Source of the DNA: Tepidimonas sp. UBA997
Lineage (GTDB): Bacteria > Pseudomonadota > Gammaproteobacteria > Burkholderiales > Burkholderiaceae_C
Assembly (NCBI GenBank): GCA_002291945.1
Contig: DBAZ01000062.1
Coordinates: 1 to 25,489, forward strand
Reading direction: 5' to 3'
DNA: 25,489 bases
Below the pieces are notes generated by a model. It searched no databases. It was not told the origin of the DNA and worked only from the letters and a program-made list of their open reading frames with translations. Numbering within the stretch: position 1 is the stretch's first letter; each line of letters opens with the position of its first letter. Of this stretch, positions 8,329 through 15,612 are shown in pieces. A program made the translations under genes and the position numbers.

Positions 8329-9309
8329 ATGCGCCGCCCGTCCACCGATCGAATCCTGCAGTTGGCTCGTGACACCCTGGCCATCGAAGCCGCTGCCGTG
8401 ACGGCTCTGGCCGATCGGCTCGATGACCGCTTTGTGCAGGCCGTCGCCGTGCTGCTCGGCTGCGCTGGGCGCGTCGTCGTCACCGGCATGGGCAAGAGCG
8501 GGCATATCGGGCGCAAGATTGCCGCCACGTTGGCCTCGACCGGCACCCCGGCGTTGTTCGTTCACCCGGCTGAAGCCAGTCATGGCGACCTCGGCATGAT
8601 CACCCCTAGTGACGCGGTGCTGGCCATCAGCAACAGTGGCGAAAGCGATGAACTGGTCACCATCGTGCCTTTCATCAAGCGGCTGGGCGTGCCGCTGGTG
8701 GCCATCACCGGTCGGGCCGACTCGACCTTGGGGCGGCATGCGTCCGTGGTGCTCGACACGCGGGTGGACAAAGAAGCCTGCCCGCACAACCTTGCCCCCA
8801 CAGCCAGTACCACGGCCCAGCTCGCGATGGGCGACGCGCTCGCCGTGGCCCTGCTCGATGCCCGTGGCTTCAAGGTCGATGACTACGCCCGCTCCCACCC
8901 CGGCGGCGCACTGGGGCGCAAGCTGCTGACGCTGGTCAGCGACGTGATGCGGTCTGCCGATCAGGCCCCCTGGGTGGGCCTGGATGCCAGTCTGCCGGAA
9001 CTGATGCGGGAAATCAGCGCCAAAGGCTTGGGTGCCACCGCCGTGGTGGACGCCCAGCGGCGGCCGCTGGGCATCTTCACCGATGGCGACCTGCGCCGCC
9101 TGATTGAAAAAGGACTGTCCTTGCAGTCGTTGCAAGCCCGAGACGTGATGCACCCGACGCCACGAACCATACCGCCCGATGCCCTGGCCGTGGAAGCCGC
9201 CGACCTGATGGAGACCCACCGCATCAACAGCGTGCTGGTGGTCGATGCCGAAGGCCGACTCTGCGGTGCCCTCAACAGCCACGACCTGATGCGGGCCAAG
9301 GTGATCTGA
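8329..9309 (+). CDS. kdsD: Arabinose-5-phosphate isomerase (KdsD/KpsF family)
   Basis: Converts ribulose 5-phosphate to arabinose 5-phosphate, the first committed step to Kdo, the inner-core sugar of lipopolysaccharide. The 326-residue protein has an N-terminal SIS sugar-isomerase domain (about 35-170) with VTGMGKSGHIGRKIAATLAS, HPAEASHGDLGMI and ISNSGESDEL, followed by two CBS domains (about 205-326; RDVMHPTPRTIPPDALAVEAADLM and INSVLVVDAEGRLCGALNSHDLM). This is the full family architecture. ATG 8329 fits the usual family start; an open frame continues upstream to 8263 but has no support. The stop TGA overlaps the kdsC start as TGATG, so the two consecutive Kdo enzymes are coupled. Cytoplasmic. 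Confidence 0.96.
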   Translation: MRRPSTDRILQLARDTLAIEAAAVTALADRLDDRFVQAVAVLLGCAGRVVVTGMGKSGHIGRKIAATLASTGTPALFVHPAEASHGDLGMITPSDAVLAISNSGESDELVTIVPFIKRLGVPLVAITGRADSTLGRHASVVLDTRVDKEACPHNLAPTASTTAQLAMGDALAVALLDARGFKVDDYARSHPGGALGRKLLTLVSDVMRSADQAPWVGLDASLPELMREISAKGLGATAVVDAQRRPLGIFTDGDLRRLIEKGLSLQSLQARDVMHPTPRTIPPDALAVEAADLMETHRINSVLVVDAEGRLCGALNSHDLMRAKVI

Positions 9310-9878
9310 TGAACGCGCCCAGCCACGGTCCGGCAGCACCGGCCCTGAACTTTGCCCCGGCGCTGCTGCTGCGGGCGCAAACGGTGCAAGTGGTGTTTTT
9401 CGATGTCGATGGGGTGATGACCGATGGTCGCCTCTATTTTTCGGAGTCGGGCGAAGCCCTGAAGCGTTTTCACGCGCTCGACGGCCACGGCCTGAAGCTG
9501 CTGCAACGCGCCGGCATCACGCCCGCCGTCATCACCGGGCGCGACTCGGCCGCGTTGCGCTTGCGTCTGCAGGCCCTCGGGGTGACGCATGCGCGTTTCG
9601 GCACCGAAGACAAGCGCCCCGCCGCCGAGGCTCTGCTGGAGAGCTTGCAGCTCGATTGGTCGCAGGCCGCCGCCATGGGCGATGACTGGCCCGACCTGCC
9701 GGTGTTGCGGCGCTGTGCGCTGGCCGTCGCGCCCCCGGGTGCCCACGCCGAGGTGCTGGCTCAGGCCCACCACATCACGCAGCGGCCAGGCGGGCAGGGT
9801 GCCGTACGCGAATTGTGCGACCTGCTGCTGGTGGCGCAAGGCCACTATGTCAAGCTGCTGCAGGAAGCTGCGGCGTGA
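9309..9878 (+). CDS. kdsC: 3-deoxy-D-manno-octulosonate 8-phosphate phosphatase (KdsC)
   Basis: HAD-superfamily phosphatase that removes phosphate from Kdo 8-phosphate to give Kdo. The 189-residue protein has HAD motif I FFDVDGVMTDGRLYF (about residues 30-44, catalytic Asp pair in DVD), motif II in AVITGRDS, and the C-terminal acidic motif GDDWPDLPVL. No cap domain is present, which is typical of the small C0-type KdsC. Its ATG overlaps the kdsD stop by one base, and its own stop overlaps a GTG start of lptC, so kdsD-kdsC-lptC form a tightly coupled unit. The first 20 residues are Ala/Pro-rich and look like a non-conserved extension. Kdo 8-phosphate synthase (kdsA) is not in this window. Confidence 0.95.
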   Translation: MNAPSHGPAAPALNFAPALLLRAQTVQVVFFDVDGVMTDGRLYFSESGEALKRFHALDGHGLKLLQRAGITPAVITGRDSAALRLRLQALGVTHARFGTEDKRPAAEALLESLQLDWSQAAAMGDDWPDLPVLRRCALAVAPPGAHAEVLAQAHHITQRPGGQGAVRELCDLLLVAQGHYVKLLQEAAA

Positions 9879-10564
9879 GCGCCGCCTTGCCACCACCGCC
9901 GTCGGCCGCACCGGGGCTGCGTGCTTCGCGCATGGGGCGCTGGAGTGGGCGGGCCTGGCGGGCTTGGCAATGGTGGTGGCTTAAAGCGTCGCTGTATCTG
10001 CCCGTGGTCTTGATGGGTCTGATTGCGCTGGCGAGCTTCTGGTTGGTCAGCCAGACCCCTGGCCCGCAAGAGCCGCGCCCACCCCGTGCCGTGTCGCAGG
10101 AACCGGATTATTTCATGCGCGAATTTGCAGTCCGCACCTTTGATGGGGAGGGGCGACTGCGCACTGAAATCGAGGGGCTTGAGCTGCGCCACTACCCCAT
10201 CGACAACACGGTGCATGTGGATCAGGCCCGGTTGCGCTCAGTCAACGAGCAAGGCCGTCTGACCACCGCGCAGGCCCAGACGCTGATCACCAATGACGCG
10301 CAGACTTTCTATCAACTCACCGGGGATGTGACCATCACCCGCGAAGCCTGGGTTTTCCCCAGCGGACAGCGATTGCCTCGACTCGAATTCCGGGGCGAGT
10401 CCATCATCTACGACGTTGGCCTCGATGAGCTGCGCTCGGATCAGCCTGTGACGCTGATGCGCGATCACGACCAGATGCAAGCCGATTCGATGGTCTACCG
10501 TGACGATCGGGCCGAAGCGATCTTCGAAGGGCGCGTCAGGGTCACGCTGCAAGCGCGGCCCTGA
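9875..10564 (+). CDS. lptC: LPS export ABC transporter periplasmic protein LptC
   Basis: Bitopic inner-membrane protein that takes lipopolysaccharide from the LptBFG transporter and passes it to LptA. After a basic, Trp-rich N-terminus comes one membrane helix (SLYLPVVLMGLIALASFWLV, about residues 39-58 from the GTG start) and then a periplasmic domain of repeated beta-strand segments, starting with the characteristic EPDYFMREFAVRTFDGEGRLRTEIEG and ending in QMQADSMVYRDDRAEAIFEGRVRVTL, an OstA/LptA-like jellyroll. GTG 9875 overlaps the kdsC stop as GTGA and is chosen for that reason; ATG 9932 is an alternative that removes a Pro-rich tail. Unlike many relatives, lptA and lptB do not follow; the next gene lies on the other strand. 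Confidence 0.88.
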   Translation: MSAALPPPPSAAPGLRASRMGRWSGRAWRAWQWWWLKASLYLPVVLMGLIALASFWLVSQTPGPQEPRPPRAVSQEPDYFMREFAVRTFDGEGRLRTEIEGLELRHYPIDNTVHVDQARLRSVNEQGRLTTAQAQTLITNDAQTFYQLTGDVTITREAWVFPSGQRLPRLEFRGESIIYDVGLDELRSDQPVTLMRDHDQMQADSMVYRDDRAEAIFEGRVRVTLQARP

Positions 10565-10572
10565 AAACAACA

Positions 10573-10600
10573 AACCCCGCCGGATTCACCGAGCGGGGTT
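10573..10600 (-). terminator. Rho-independent terminator of the RNA-binding protein gene
   Basis: AACCCCGC (10573-10580) and GCGGGGTT (10593-10600) form a perfect 8-bp stem with a 12-base loop. On the minus strand the stem is followed by TTTGTTGTTTTC, a T-rich tail, and it lies 13 bases after the stop of the RRM gene. On the plus strand the stem is followed by GAGGGGAAAC, so it should not terminate lptC efficiently by the intrinsic route. Confidence 0.8.
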
Positions 10601-10613
10601 GAGGGGAAACAGA

Positions 10614-11015
10614 TCAGTAACCGCCGCGGCCACCGCCGCCGCCTTCGCGACGACCGCCGCCACCGTAGGGGCTGCGGAAGCCGCCTTCGTTGCCACCACC
10701 ACCGTAGCCACCTTCACGACGGCCACCGCCGCCAAAGCCACCACCGCCGGAGCGGGGCGGACGCGCCTCCATTGGGCGCGCTTCGTTCACCACCAAGCTA
10801 CGACCGCCGAGCGACTGACCGTTCATGCCTTGAATGGCGGACTGGGCTTCGGAATCGCTGCCCATTTCCACGAAGCCGAAGCCTTTGGAGCGACCGGTGT
10901 CGCGTTCCATCATGACTTTGGCGCTGTTGACTTGGCCGAAAGCGCCGAAAGCCTGCTGCAGATCGTCGTCGCGCACGGTGTAAGGAAGATTGCCGACGTA
11001 CAGTTTGTTGCCCAT
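10614..11015 (-). CDS. Glycine-rich RRM RNA-binding protein, cold-shock type
   Basis: Small single-stranded RNA-binding protein, 133 residues. Residues 2-80 form one RRM domain with RNP2 (KLYVGNLPYTV) and RNP1 (SKGFGFVEM) both intact, including the aromatic residues that stack on RNA. The C-terminal 45 residues are almost only Gly, Arg, Tyr and Phe (GGGGFGGGGRREGGYGG...), an RGG-like tail as in cyanobacterial and betaproteobacterial Rbp proteins, often cold-induced. Start ATG 11015 has AGGAG ten bases upstream. A T-rich tract (TTTTGTTTTTTTGTGTTTTC in sense) precedes the ribosome site, and the long gap to metX leaves room for a long leader, as is common in cold-regulated genes. Its terminator is given separately. 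Partner RNAs are unknown. Confidence 0.93.
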   Translation of the reverse strand: MGNKLYVGNLPYTVRDDDLQQAFGAFGQVNSAKVMMERDTGRSKGFGFVEMGSDSEAQSAIQGMNGQSLGGRSLVVNEARPMEARPPRSGGGGFGGGGRREGGYGGGGNEGGFRSPYGGGGRREGGGGGRGGY

Positions 11016-11365
11016 TACCAGGGACTCCTGAAAACACAAAAAAACAAAATAGCGATGGAGCCCCGTTAGCACGACGAAACCGCTTACCTGGCTGCTGTGG
11101 CATGCGAAACTGACCAATCACCCGACCAACCTGCGCATTGGGATTGCAGGCTGATGCATTATGCGCCTTGTCCATGAGGTGCGGGGGGTTTTTTCTGCGA
11201 ATGGGCCATCCAACCCCGATCAAGTCCGAATAAACCGCCCAAGCGTGGTCGATCGAGTCCAATTTCGTTGCGCAGCCACAACAGCCGCAGTTGCCTCTAT
11301 ACTTGACCAGCGCCGATTTGATGTCCGGATTGCGGGCGCGTAAGAAATGCCGCTAAACAGGTGCG
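11016..11365. other. Divergent intergenic region between the RRM gene and metX
   Basis: About 420 bases separate the two start codons. No convincing gene is seen; open frames here have no ribosome site and look random. The left part should be the leader of the RRM gene, with a T-rich stretch at 11034-11050 on its sense strand. CATAAT on the minus strand (11163-11158) and TATACT on the plus strand (11298-11303) are possible -10 boxes without good -35 partners. GCGCAT (11133-11138) and ATGCGC (11161-11166) are inverted around the first of these. Confidence 0.5.
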
Positions 11366-11436
11366 ACCCGGTTGCCCCGCCGATCTCCCTGTGCTGATGG
11401 CACTTGCGGCACCGGGTTTTCCCGTTTGAGTTTTTG
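11366..11436 (+). promoter_or_regulatory. Structured leader of metX ending in T runs
   Basis: ACCCGG (11366-11371) pairs with CCGGGT (11412-11417). The stem continues inward through T11372-A11411 and GCC (11374-11376) with GGC (11408-11410), then GC with GC (11379-11380 / 11406-11407), each separated by small bulges. An inner hairpin GTGC-TGATG-GCAC occupies 11391-11403. The outer stem is followed directly by TTTT and, after CCCGTTTGAG, by TTTTT. This is a terminator-like or attenuator-like structure 22 bases before the GTG start. I do not recognise a known SAM riboswitch class in it. Confidence 0.4.
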
Positions 11437-11439
11437 CCA

Positions 11440-12636
11440 GTGATCGTCACGCCACACACCCTGCGATTCGATGCGCCACTGCTGCTGCAAAGCGGTGCGG
11501 TGCTGTCGGGCTACGAACTCGTTTACGAGACCTACGGCACCCTGAATGCCGACCGCTCCAATGCCGTGCTGGTCTGCCATGCCTTGAACGCCAGCCACCA
11601 TGTGGCCGGCCGCTACGCCGACGCCAACGGCCAGCCCATCGCGCGCAGCGAAGGCTGGTGGGACAACCTGATCGGCCCCGGCAAACCGATCGATACCGAT
11701 CGGTGGTTTGTGATAGGCGTCAACAACCTGGGTTCCTGCTTTGGCTCCACCGGGCCGACGCACCTGAACCCGGCAACCCAGCAACCCTGGGGGGCTGACT
11801 TTCCGGTCGTCACGGTGGAAGATTGGGTCAATGCTCAGGCTCGACTGCTGGAGGCGCTGGGTATCGGCCAACTCGCCGCCGTGGTGGGCGGTAGCTTGGG
11901 CGGCATGCAGACACTGAGCTGGACGCTGCAATACCCCCAGCGGGTGCGCCATGCGGTGGTGGTGGCCAGTGCGCCCAACCTGACGGCTGAAAACATAGCC
12001 TTCAACGAGGTGGCCCGGCGTGCCATCGTGACCGACCCTGACTTTCATGGTGGCCACTACCTGCGCCACGGCACCTTGCCCCGGCGCGGCCTGCGCATTG
12101 CCCGCATGATCGGGCACATCACCTACCTGAGCGACGACGTGATGAACGAGAAGTTCGGTCGCCAGCTCAAGCCGCTGGTGCAAGCTGTCCAGGCCGGTGA
12201 CGTCGGCGCAGTCGAGCGTCTGGCCTACCGCTACACCACCCAGGACATCGAATTCCAGATCGAGAGCTACCTGCGCCACCAGGGTGACAAGTTCAGCGAG
12301 TACTTCGACGCCAACACCTACCTGCTCATCACCCGGGCGCTGGACTATTTCGACCCGGCCCGCCACCACGAAGGCGACCTGAGCGCCGCTCTGGCCACGG
12401 CGCGGGCCCGGTTTCTGTTGATCAGCTTCAGCACCGACTGGCGCTTCTCGCCGGCACGCAGCCGCGAGGTGCTCAAGGCGCTGCTCGACAACCGGCTCGA
12501 CGTCAGCTACGCCGAGATCGACGCCCCGCACGGGCACGACGCCTTTTTGCTCGACGATCCGCGCTACCACGCGGCCATCCGGGCCTATTTCGAACAGCAG
12601 GTGGCACGCGACCTGCCCGCCGGAGGCAAGGCATGA
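11440..12636 (+). CDS. metX: Homoserine O-acyltransferase (MetX)
   Basis: Activates homoserine by acylation, the first committed step of methionine synthesis. It is an alpha/beta-hydrolase-fold enzyme of 398 residues. The nucleophile Ser152 sits in VVGGSLGGMQ, and the likely Asp333 (STDWRFSP) and His366 (HGHDAFLL) complete the triad. Other family segments are YETYGTLNADRSNAVLVCHALNASHHVAG and NNLGSCFGSTGP. Whether it uses acetyl- or succinyl-CoA cannot be settled by eye; betaproteobacterial MetX proteins are often succinyltransferases. The GTG at 11440 gives the usual family N-terminus; a longer frame back to a TTG at 11404 would place the start inside a stable hairpin. No clear ribosome site is seen. 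The stop overlaps metW as ATGA. Confidence 0.95.
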   Translation: MIVTPHTLRFDAPLLLQSGAVLSGYELVYETYGTLNADRSNAVLVCHALNASHHVAGRYADANGQPIARSEGWWDNLIGPGKPIDTDRWFVIGVNNLGSCFGSTGPTHLNPATQQPWGADFPVVTVEDWVNAQARLLEALGIGQLAAVVGGSLGGMQTLSWTLQYPQRVRHAVVVASAPNLTAENIAFNEVARRAIVTDPDFHGGHYLRHGTLPRRGLRIARMIGHITYLSDDVMNEKFGRQLKPLVQAVQAGDVGAVERLAYRYTTQDIEFQIESYLRHQGDKFSEYFDANTYLLITRALDYFDPARHHEGDLSAALATARARFLLISFSTDWRFSPARSREVLKALLDNRLDVSYAEIDAPHGHDAFLLDDPRYHAAIRAYFEQQVARDLPAGGKA

Positions 12637-13217
12637 GCGACCGCCTGATACTCGAATCGATGGCCCGCTTGGTGCCGGCGCGCTCCCACATCCTCGACCT
12701 CGGCTGTGGCGACGGCACCTTGCTGGCCTATCTGCGCGACCACCGGCACTGCACCGGCTACGGCGTGGAAATCGACGACCGCAAGGTGCAGGCCTGCTTG
12801 CAGCGCGGCATCAACGTGCTGCAGCTCAACCTAGAAGACGGGCTGGCCATGTTCGAGGACAACAGCTTCGACCTGGTGCTGCAGATCGACACCCTGCAAC
12901 ACCTGCGCAACACCGAAACCATGCTGCGCGAAACCGCCCGTGTGGGGCGGCAGGCGATCGTCGCCTTCCCCAACTTTGCGCACTGGCCGAATCGCCTGAG
13001 CGTGCTGATGGGCCGCATGCCCGTGACCAAACGGCTGCCCTACCAGTGGTACGACACGCCCAACATCCGGGTCGGCACCTACGCCGACTTCGAGGTGCTG
13101 GTGCAACGCATGGGCTTGCTGATCAGCGACAGTTTCGGCTTGGAGCAAGGCCAGGAAGTGCGGCTGCTGCCCAACCTGCGCGCCAGCACCGCCGTCTTCA
13201 AGCTGGTCCAGGCCTGA
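12633..13217 (+). CDS. metW: Methionine biosynthesis protein MetW
   Basis: Small methyltransferase-fold protein of 194 residues that is nearly always encoded directly after metX in proteobacteria and is needed with it for methionine synthesis in several species; its exact biochemical role is less clear than that of MetX. The SAM-binding motif I ILDLGCGDGTLLAYL is at about residues 20-34, with the acidic residue after strand 2 in GYGVEIDD. Family-typical segments are LQIDTLQHLRNTETMLRE and AIVAFPNFAHWPNRLSVLMGRMPVT and WYDTPNIRVGTYADFE. Its ATG overlaps the metX stop by four bases, so the two are coupled. It ends against the oppositely oriented EamA gene with only four bases between the stops. 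Confidence 0.96.
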   Translation: MSDRLILESMARLVPARSHILDLGCGDGTLLAYLRDHRHCTGYGVEIDDRKVQACLQRGINVLQLNLEDGLAMFEDNSFDLVLQIDTLQHLRNTETMLRETARVGRQAIVAFPNFAHWPNRLSVLMGRMPVTKRLPYQWYDTPNIRVGTYADFEVLVQRMGLLISDSFGLEQGQEVRLLPNLRASTAVFKLVQA

Positions 13218-13227
13218 CGGGTCAGGC
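13212..13227. repeat. Palindromic hairpin enclosing both convergent stop codons
   Basis: GCCTGA (13212-13217), loop CGGG, TCAGGC (13222-13227). The left arm holds the metW stop TGA and the right arm is the complement of the EamA-gene stop. A compact 6-bp hairpin could form in both transcripts, but neither side carries a T run. Confidence 0.45.
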
Positions 13228-14067
13228 GCGGCGGCCCCACAGGGCGGCAGCGATGATCATGGCCGCCGCCAGCCCGACGGACAGGCTCAGTGACTGCCCG
13301 GTGCTGACCAGAATCACCAGTGTGGAAAGCAAGGGCGTGAGAAAAGCCAGCAGACCGATGCGCTGCGGGTTGCCCGCCTTGAGTGCTGCGTCCCAGAGGA
13401 AAAACGCCCCGCCCAGCGGGCCCAGGCCGAGCAGGACGATCAGTGCCCAGTCGCGGCCCGACAGCGCCACGGCAGGCTCGAACAGCACATGGCAAGCCAG
13501 CGCCAGCAGACCCGACAGGGCCGCAAAGCTGCCCACTGCAGCCGTTTTGAAAGGCGGCACGCGCCGCGTGCCGAGCGAATAGGTGGCCCAGACCAGGGCT
13601 GCCCCGAGTGCGTACAGATAGCCGATATGCAGCCCGCCGCTCAAGGGTGCGCCATCTGCCGCGCCGCGCCCCAGTATGGCCACGGCGGCCCCGGCAAAAC
13701 CCAGCAGCGCAGCGGCCACATGCGTCCAGGTCAGGCGGGTGCCGGGCAACACCAGTGGAGCCAGCACCACCATCCCCAGCGGCCACAGGTAATTGATGAG
13801 GTTTGCTTCCACCGCCGGTGCGCTGCGCAGGGCCATGAAAAGCAGCAAGTGGTAAACAAACAAGCCATACACGCCCAAGCCGAGTGTGCCCAGCGGCAAC
13901 GCCCACTCACGCCAGCGAAAACCCGACAACGGCAGCGCAATCAGGCTGCCGACCAGCAAGCCCAGACCGGTCAGCAAAAAGGGCGGCACATGGGCCAGCG
14001 ACACGCCCAGCGCCGCCAGCGAGGCCCACAACACGATGGCCGACAGGGCCAGCAGATCGGATTTCAT
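13222..14067 (-). CDS. EamA/DMT-family transporter
   Basis: Inner-membrane drug/metabolite transporter of 281 residues with about ten hydrophobic helices arranged as two repeats of five, the standard EamA layout. The repeat starts can be seen at residue 4 (DLLALSAIVLWASLAALGVSL) and about 145 (LHIGYLYALGAALVWATYSLG). The segment EANLINYLWPLGMVVLAPLVL at the end of helix 4 is typical of the family, including YddG-like amino-acid exporters, and the late LKAGNPQRIGLLAFLTPLLSTLVILV is also characteristic. The substrate cannot be deduced; export of an amino acid or other small metabolite is the usual role. ATG 14067 is preceded by TACATT 8 bases upstream and no ribosome site. It is convergent with metW and 63 bases from the GntP-type gene on the same strand. 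Confidence 0.92.
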   Translation of the reverse strand: MKSDLLALSAIVLWASLAALGVSLAHVPPFLLTGLGLLVGSLIALPLSGFRWREWALPLGTLGLGVYGLFVYHLLLFMALRSAPAVEANLINYLWPLGMVVLAPLVLPGTRLTWTHVAAALLGFAGAAVAILGRGAADGAPLSGGLHIGYLYALGAALVWATYSLGTRRVPPFKTAAVGSFAALSGLLALACHVLFEPAVALSGRDWALIVLLGLGPLGGAFFLWDAALKAGNPQRIGLLAFLTPLLSTLVILVSTGQSLSLSVGLAAAMIIAAALWGRRA

Positions 14068-14130
14068 GGGCCGTCAATGTACCACCCGGCGCACCCTCTG
14101 GCATGGCCGGGGCCAGCGGGCGCACCAGCT

Positions 14131-15612
14131 TCAGAAAGCGCCGAACAGGGTTCCCAGCGTCACCACCGTGGCCAGCGACAGCAGCGGAATCAGCACCGCC
14201 ACCACGAAAATATCGACATACGACTGGCGGTGCGTCAGCCCGCAGATCGCCAGCAGCGTGATGACCGCCCCGTTGTGCGGCAGCGAATCCAGCCCGCCGG
14301 TGGCAATGGTGGTCACGCGGTGCAGCAAGTCGGGCGAAATGCCTGCGGCCTGCCCCATGGCCAGCCAGGTGTCACCCAAGGTTTGCAGGGCGATGCTCAT
14401 GCCCCCCGAGGCCGAGCCGGTGATGCCGGCCAGGATGTTGACCGCGATCGACATCGAAATCAGCGGGTTATCGGGCGCGATGCCCAGCACCATGTCGCGG
14501 ATCAGCACAAAACCGGCCAGCGAGGCGATCACGGCACCAAAGCCGACTTGGGAGGCGGTGTTGAGCAGCGGCATGACCGAGCCGGTGGCCCCTTGTTCGA
14601 GCGTCTGGCCCAGATGGGTGAGTTGCTGGCGCTGCAACACGATGATCAGCACGATGGCCGCCGCCAGCGCCACCAGCACCGCCCAAATGCCGCGCAGCGC
14701 CCCGATGTGGGTGTTGCCAAAACGGCTTTCGGCCAAGTAGCTGGTGTCCAACGCCGCAAACACCCAGGTGGCCAGCAGGTAGTTGAGGGCGATCACCAGC
14801 ACCACCGGTGCCATGGCCAGGGCAACCACACGACCCGACGGGGCTTGGGCCACTGCGGTCGGGGTGGCGGCTTGCCCCGCTTCGATGGGTGCATGCCCCA
14901 TGCCTGAGGCCGCAGCTTGGGCTTGGGCTTGGGCCTGCTCCCCCCCGGCAACGGTCTGCTCATCGGGGTGATGGCCGTAGCCTTCACCGGCTCGGGCGGC
15001 GACGGCGGCGCGGTAGTTCAGCCACCAGACCCCGAAGCCGAACATGATCAAGCCAGCGATTACGCCCAGCCCGGGGGCGGCAAACGGCGTGGTGCCGAAA
15101 TAAGGCATCGGGATGGCGTTCTGAATCGCTGGTGTACCCGGCAGCGCGGTCATGGTGAAGGTGAAAGCCCCCAGCGCGATGGTGCCCGGAATCAGCCGCT
15201 TGGGCACTTGGGCCTGCCGAAACAGCGCCGCCGCAATCGGATAGACGGCAAACGCCACCACAAACAGCGAAACCCCGCCGTAGGTGAGCACCGCGCAGGC
15301 CAGCACGATGGCCAGAATGGCACGCTGCTCCCCCAGCCTGGCGACGATGGCGCGTGCGATCACCAGCGCAGCGCCCGAAGCCTCCATCAGCTTGCCAAAC
15401 ACCGCCCCGAGCAAAAACAGCGGGAAGAAGGCGATCACGAAGCCGCCCAGGGCCGGCATGAAGACTTGGGTGTAGCTGGCCAGCACCGGGGTGCCGGGGC
15501 TGAACAGCACCGCCAGCAAAGCCATCAGGGGTGCCAGCAGGAGCACGCTCACCCCCCGGTAGGCCAGCACCATCAGCAGCAGCAGCGACAAGCCTATGCC
15601 GAAAATGCCCAT
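14131..15612 (-). CDS. GntP-family permease
   Basis: Inner-membrane carrier of 493 residues with about 12-14 hydrophobic helices, belonging to the gluconate:H+ symporter (GntP) family. Recognisable parts are GIGLSLLLLMVLAYRGVSVLLLAPLMALLAVLF at the start, LLGAVFGKLMEASGAALVIARAIV, YGGVSLFVVAFAVYPIAAALF and the C-terminal ITGSASGGMSIALQTLGDTWL with GGLDSLPHNGAVITLL. The substrate is probably a small hydroxy acid or sugar acid; some members near lipid or polyhydroxybutyrate genes are thought to carry 3-hydroxybutyrate. A hydrophilic loop near residues 215-260 is low in complexity (AQAQAQ and Ala/Pro runs). ATG 15612 overlaps the patatin stop by one base (TGATG); ATG 15624 is an alternative that overlaps by 13. 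Coupled expression with the patatin gene is very likely. Confidence 0.92.
   Translation of the reverse strand: MGIFGIGLSLLLLMVLAYRGVSVLLLAPLMALLAVLFSPGTPVLASYTQVFMPALGGFVIAFFPLFLLGAVFGKLMEASGAALVIARAIVARLGEQRAILAIVLACAVLTYGGVSLFVVAFAVYPIAAALFRQAQVPKRLIPGTIALGAFTFTMTALPGTPAIQNAIPMPYFGTTPFAAPGLGVIAGLIMFGFGVWWLNYRAAVAARAGEGYGHHPDEQTVAGGEQAQAQAQAAASGMGHAPIEAGQAATPTAVAQAPSGRVVALAMAPVVLVIALNYLLATWVFAALDTSYLAESRFGNTHIGALRGIWAVLVALAAAIVLIIVLQRQQLTHLGQTLEQGATGSVMPLLNTASQVGFGAVIASLAGFVLIRDMVLGIAPDNPLISMSIAVNILAGITGSASGGMSIALQTLGDTWLAMGQAAGISPDLLHRVTTIATGGLDSLPHNGAVITLLAICGLTHRQSYVDIFVVAVLIPLLSLATVVTLGTLFGAF

Noticed and set aside
8203..9339. Minus-strand open frame of 378 codons opposite kdsD
   Set aside because: Shadow of kdsD with random composition; the SIS and CBS motifs of kdsD on the plus strand are decisive.
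11220..11459. Small minus-strand open frame with two CxxC-like cysteines upstream of metX
   Set aside because: It overlaps the metX start and leader stem, has no ribosome site, and only one Cys pair (CRKC) that can arise by chance.
13489..14907. Plus-strand open frame of 472 codons over the EamA and GntP genes
   Set aside because: It is extremely rich in Gln, His, Arg and Gly, spans two genes and the gap between them on the other strand, and has no recognisable domain.
14921..14941. Short GGGCTT/GGGCCT hexamer repeats inside the GntP-type gene
   Set aside because: They encode an Ala-Gln repeat in a hydrophilic loop; only three to four copies, too short for a functional repeat array, though slippage is possible.
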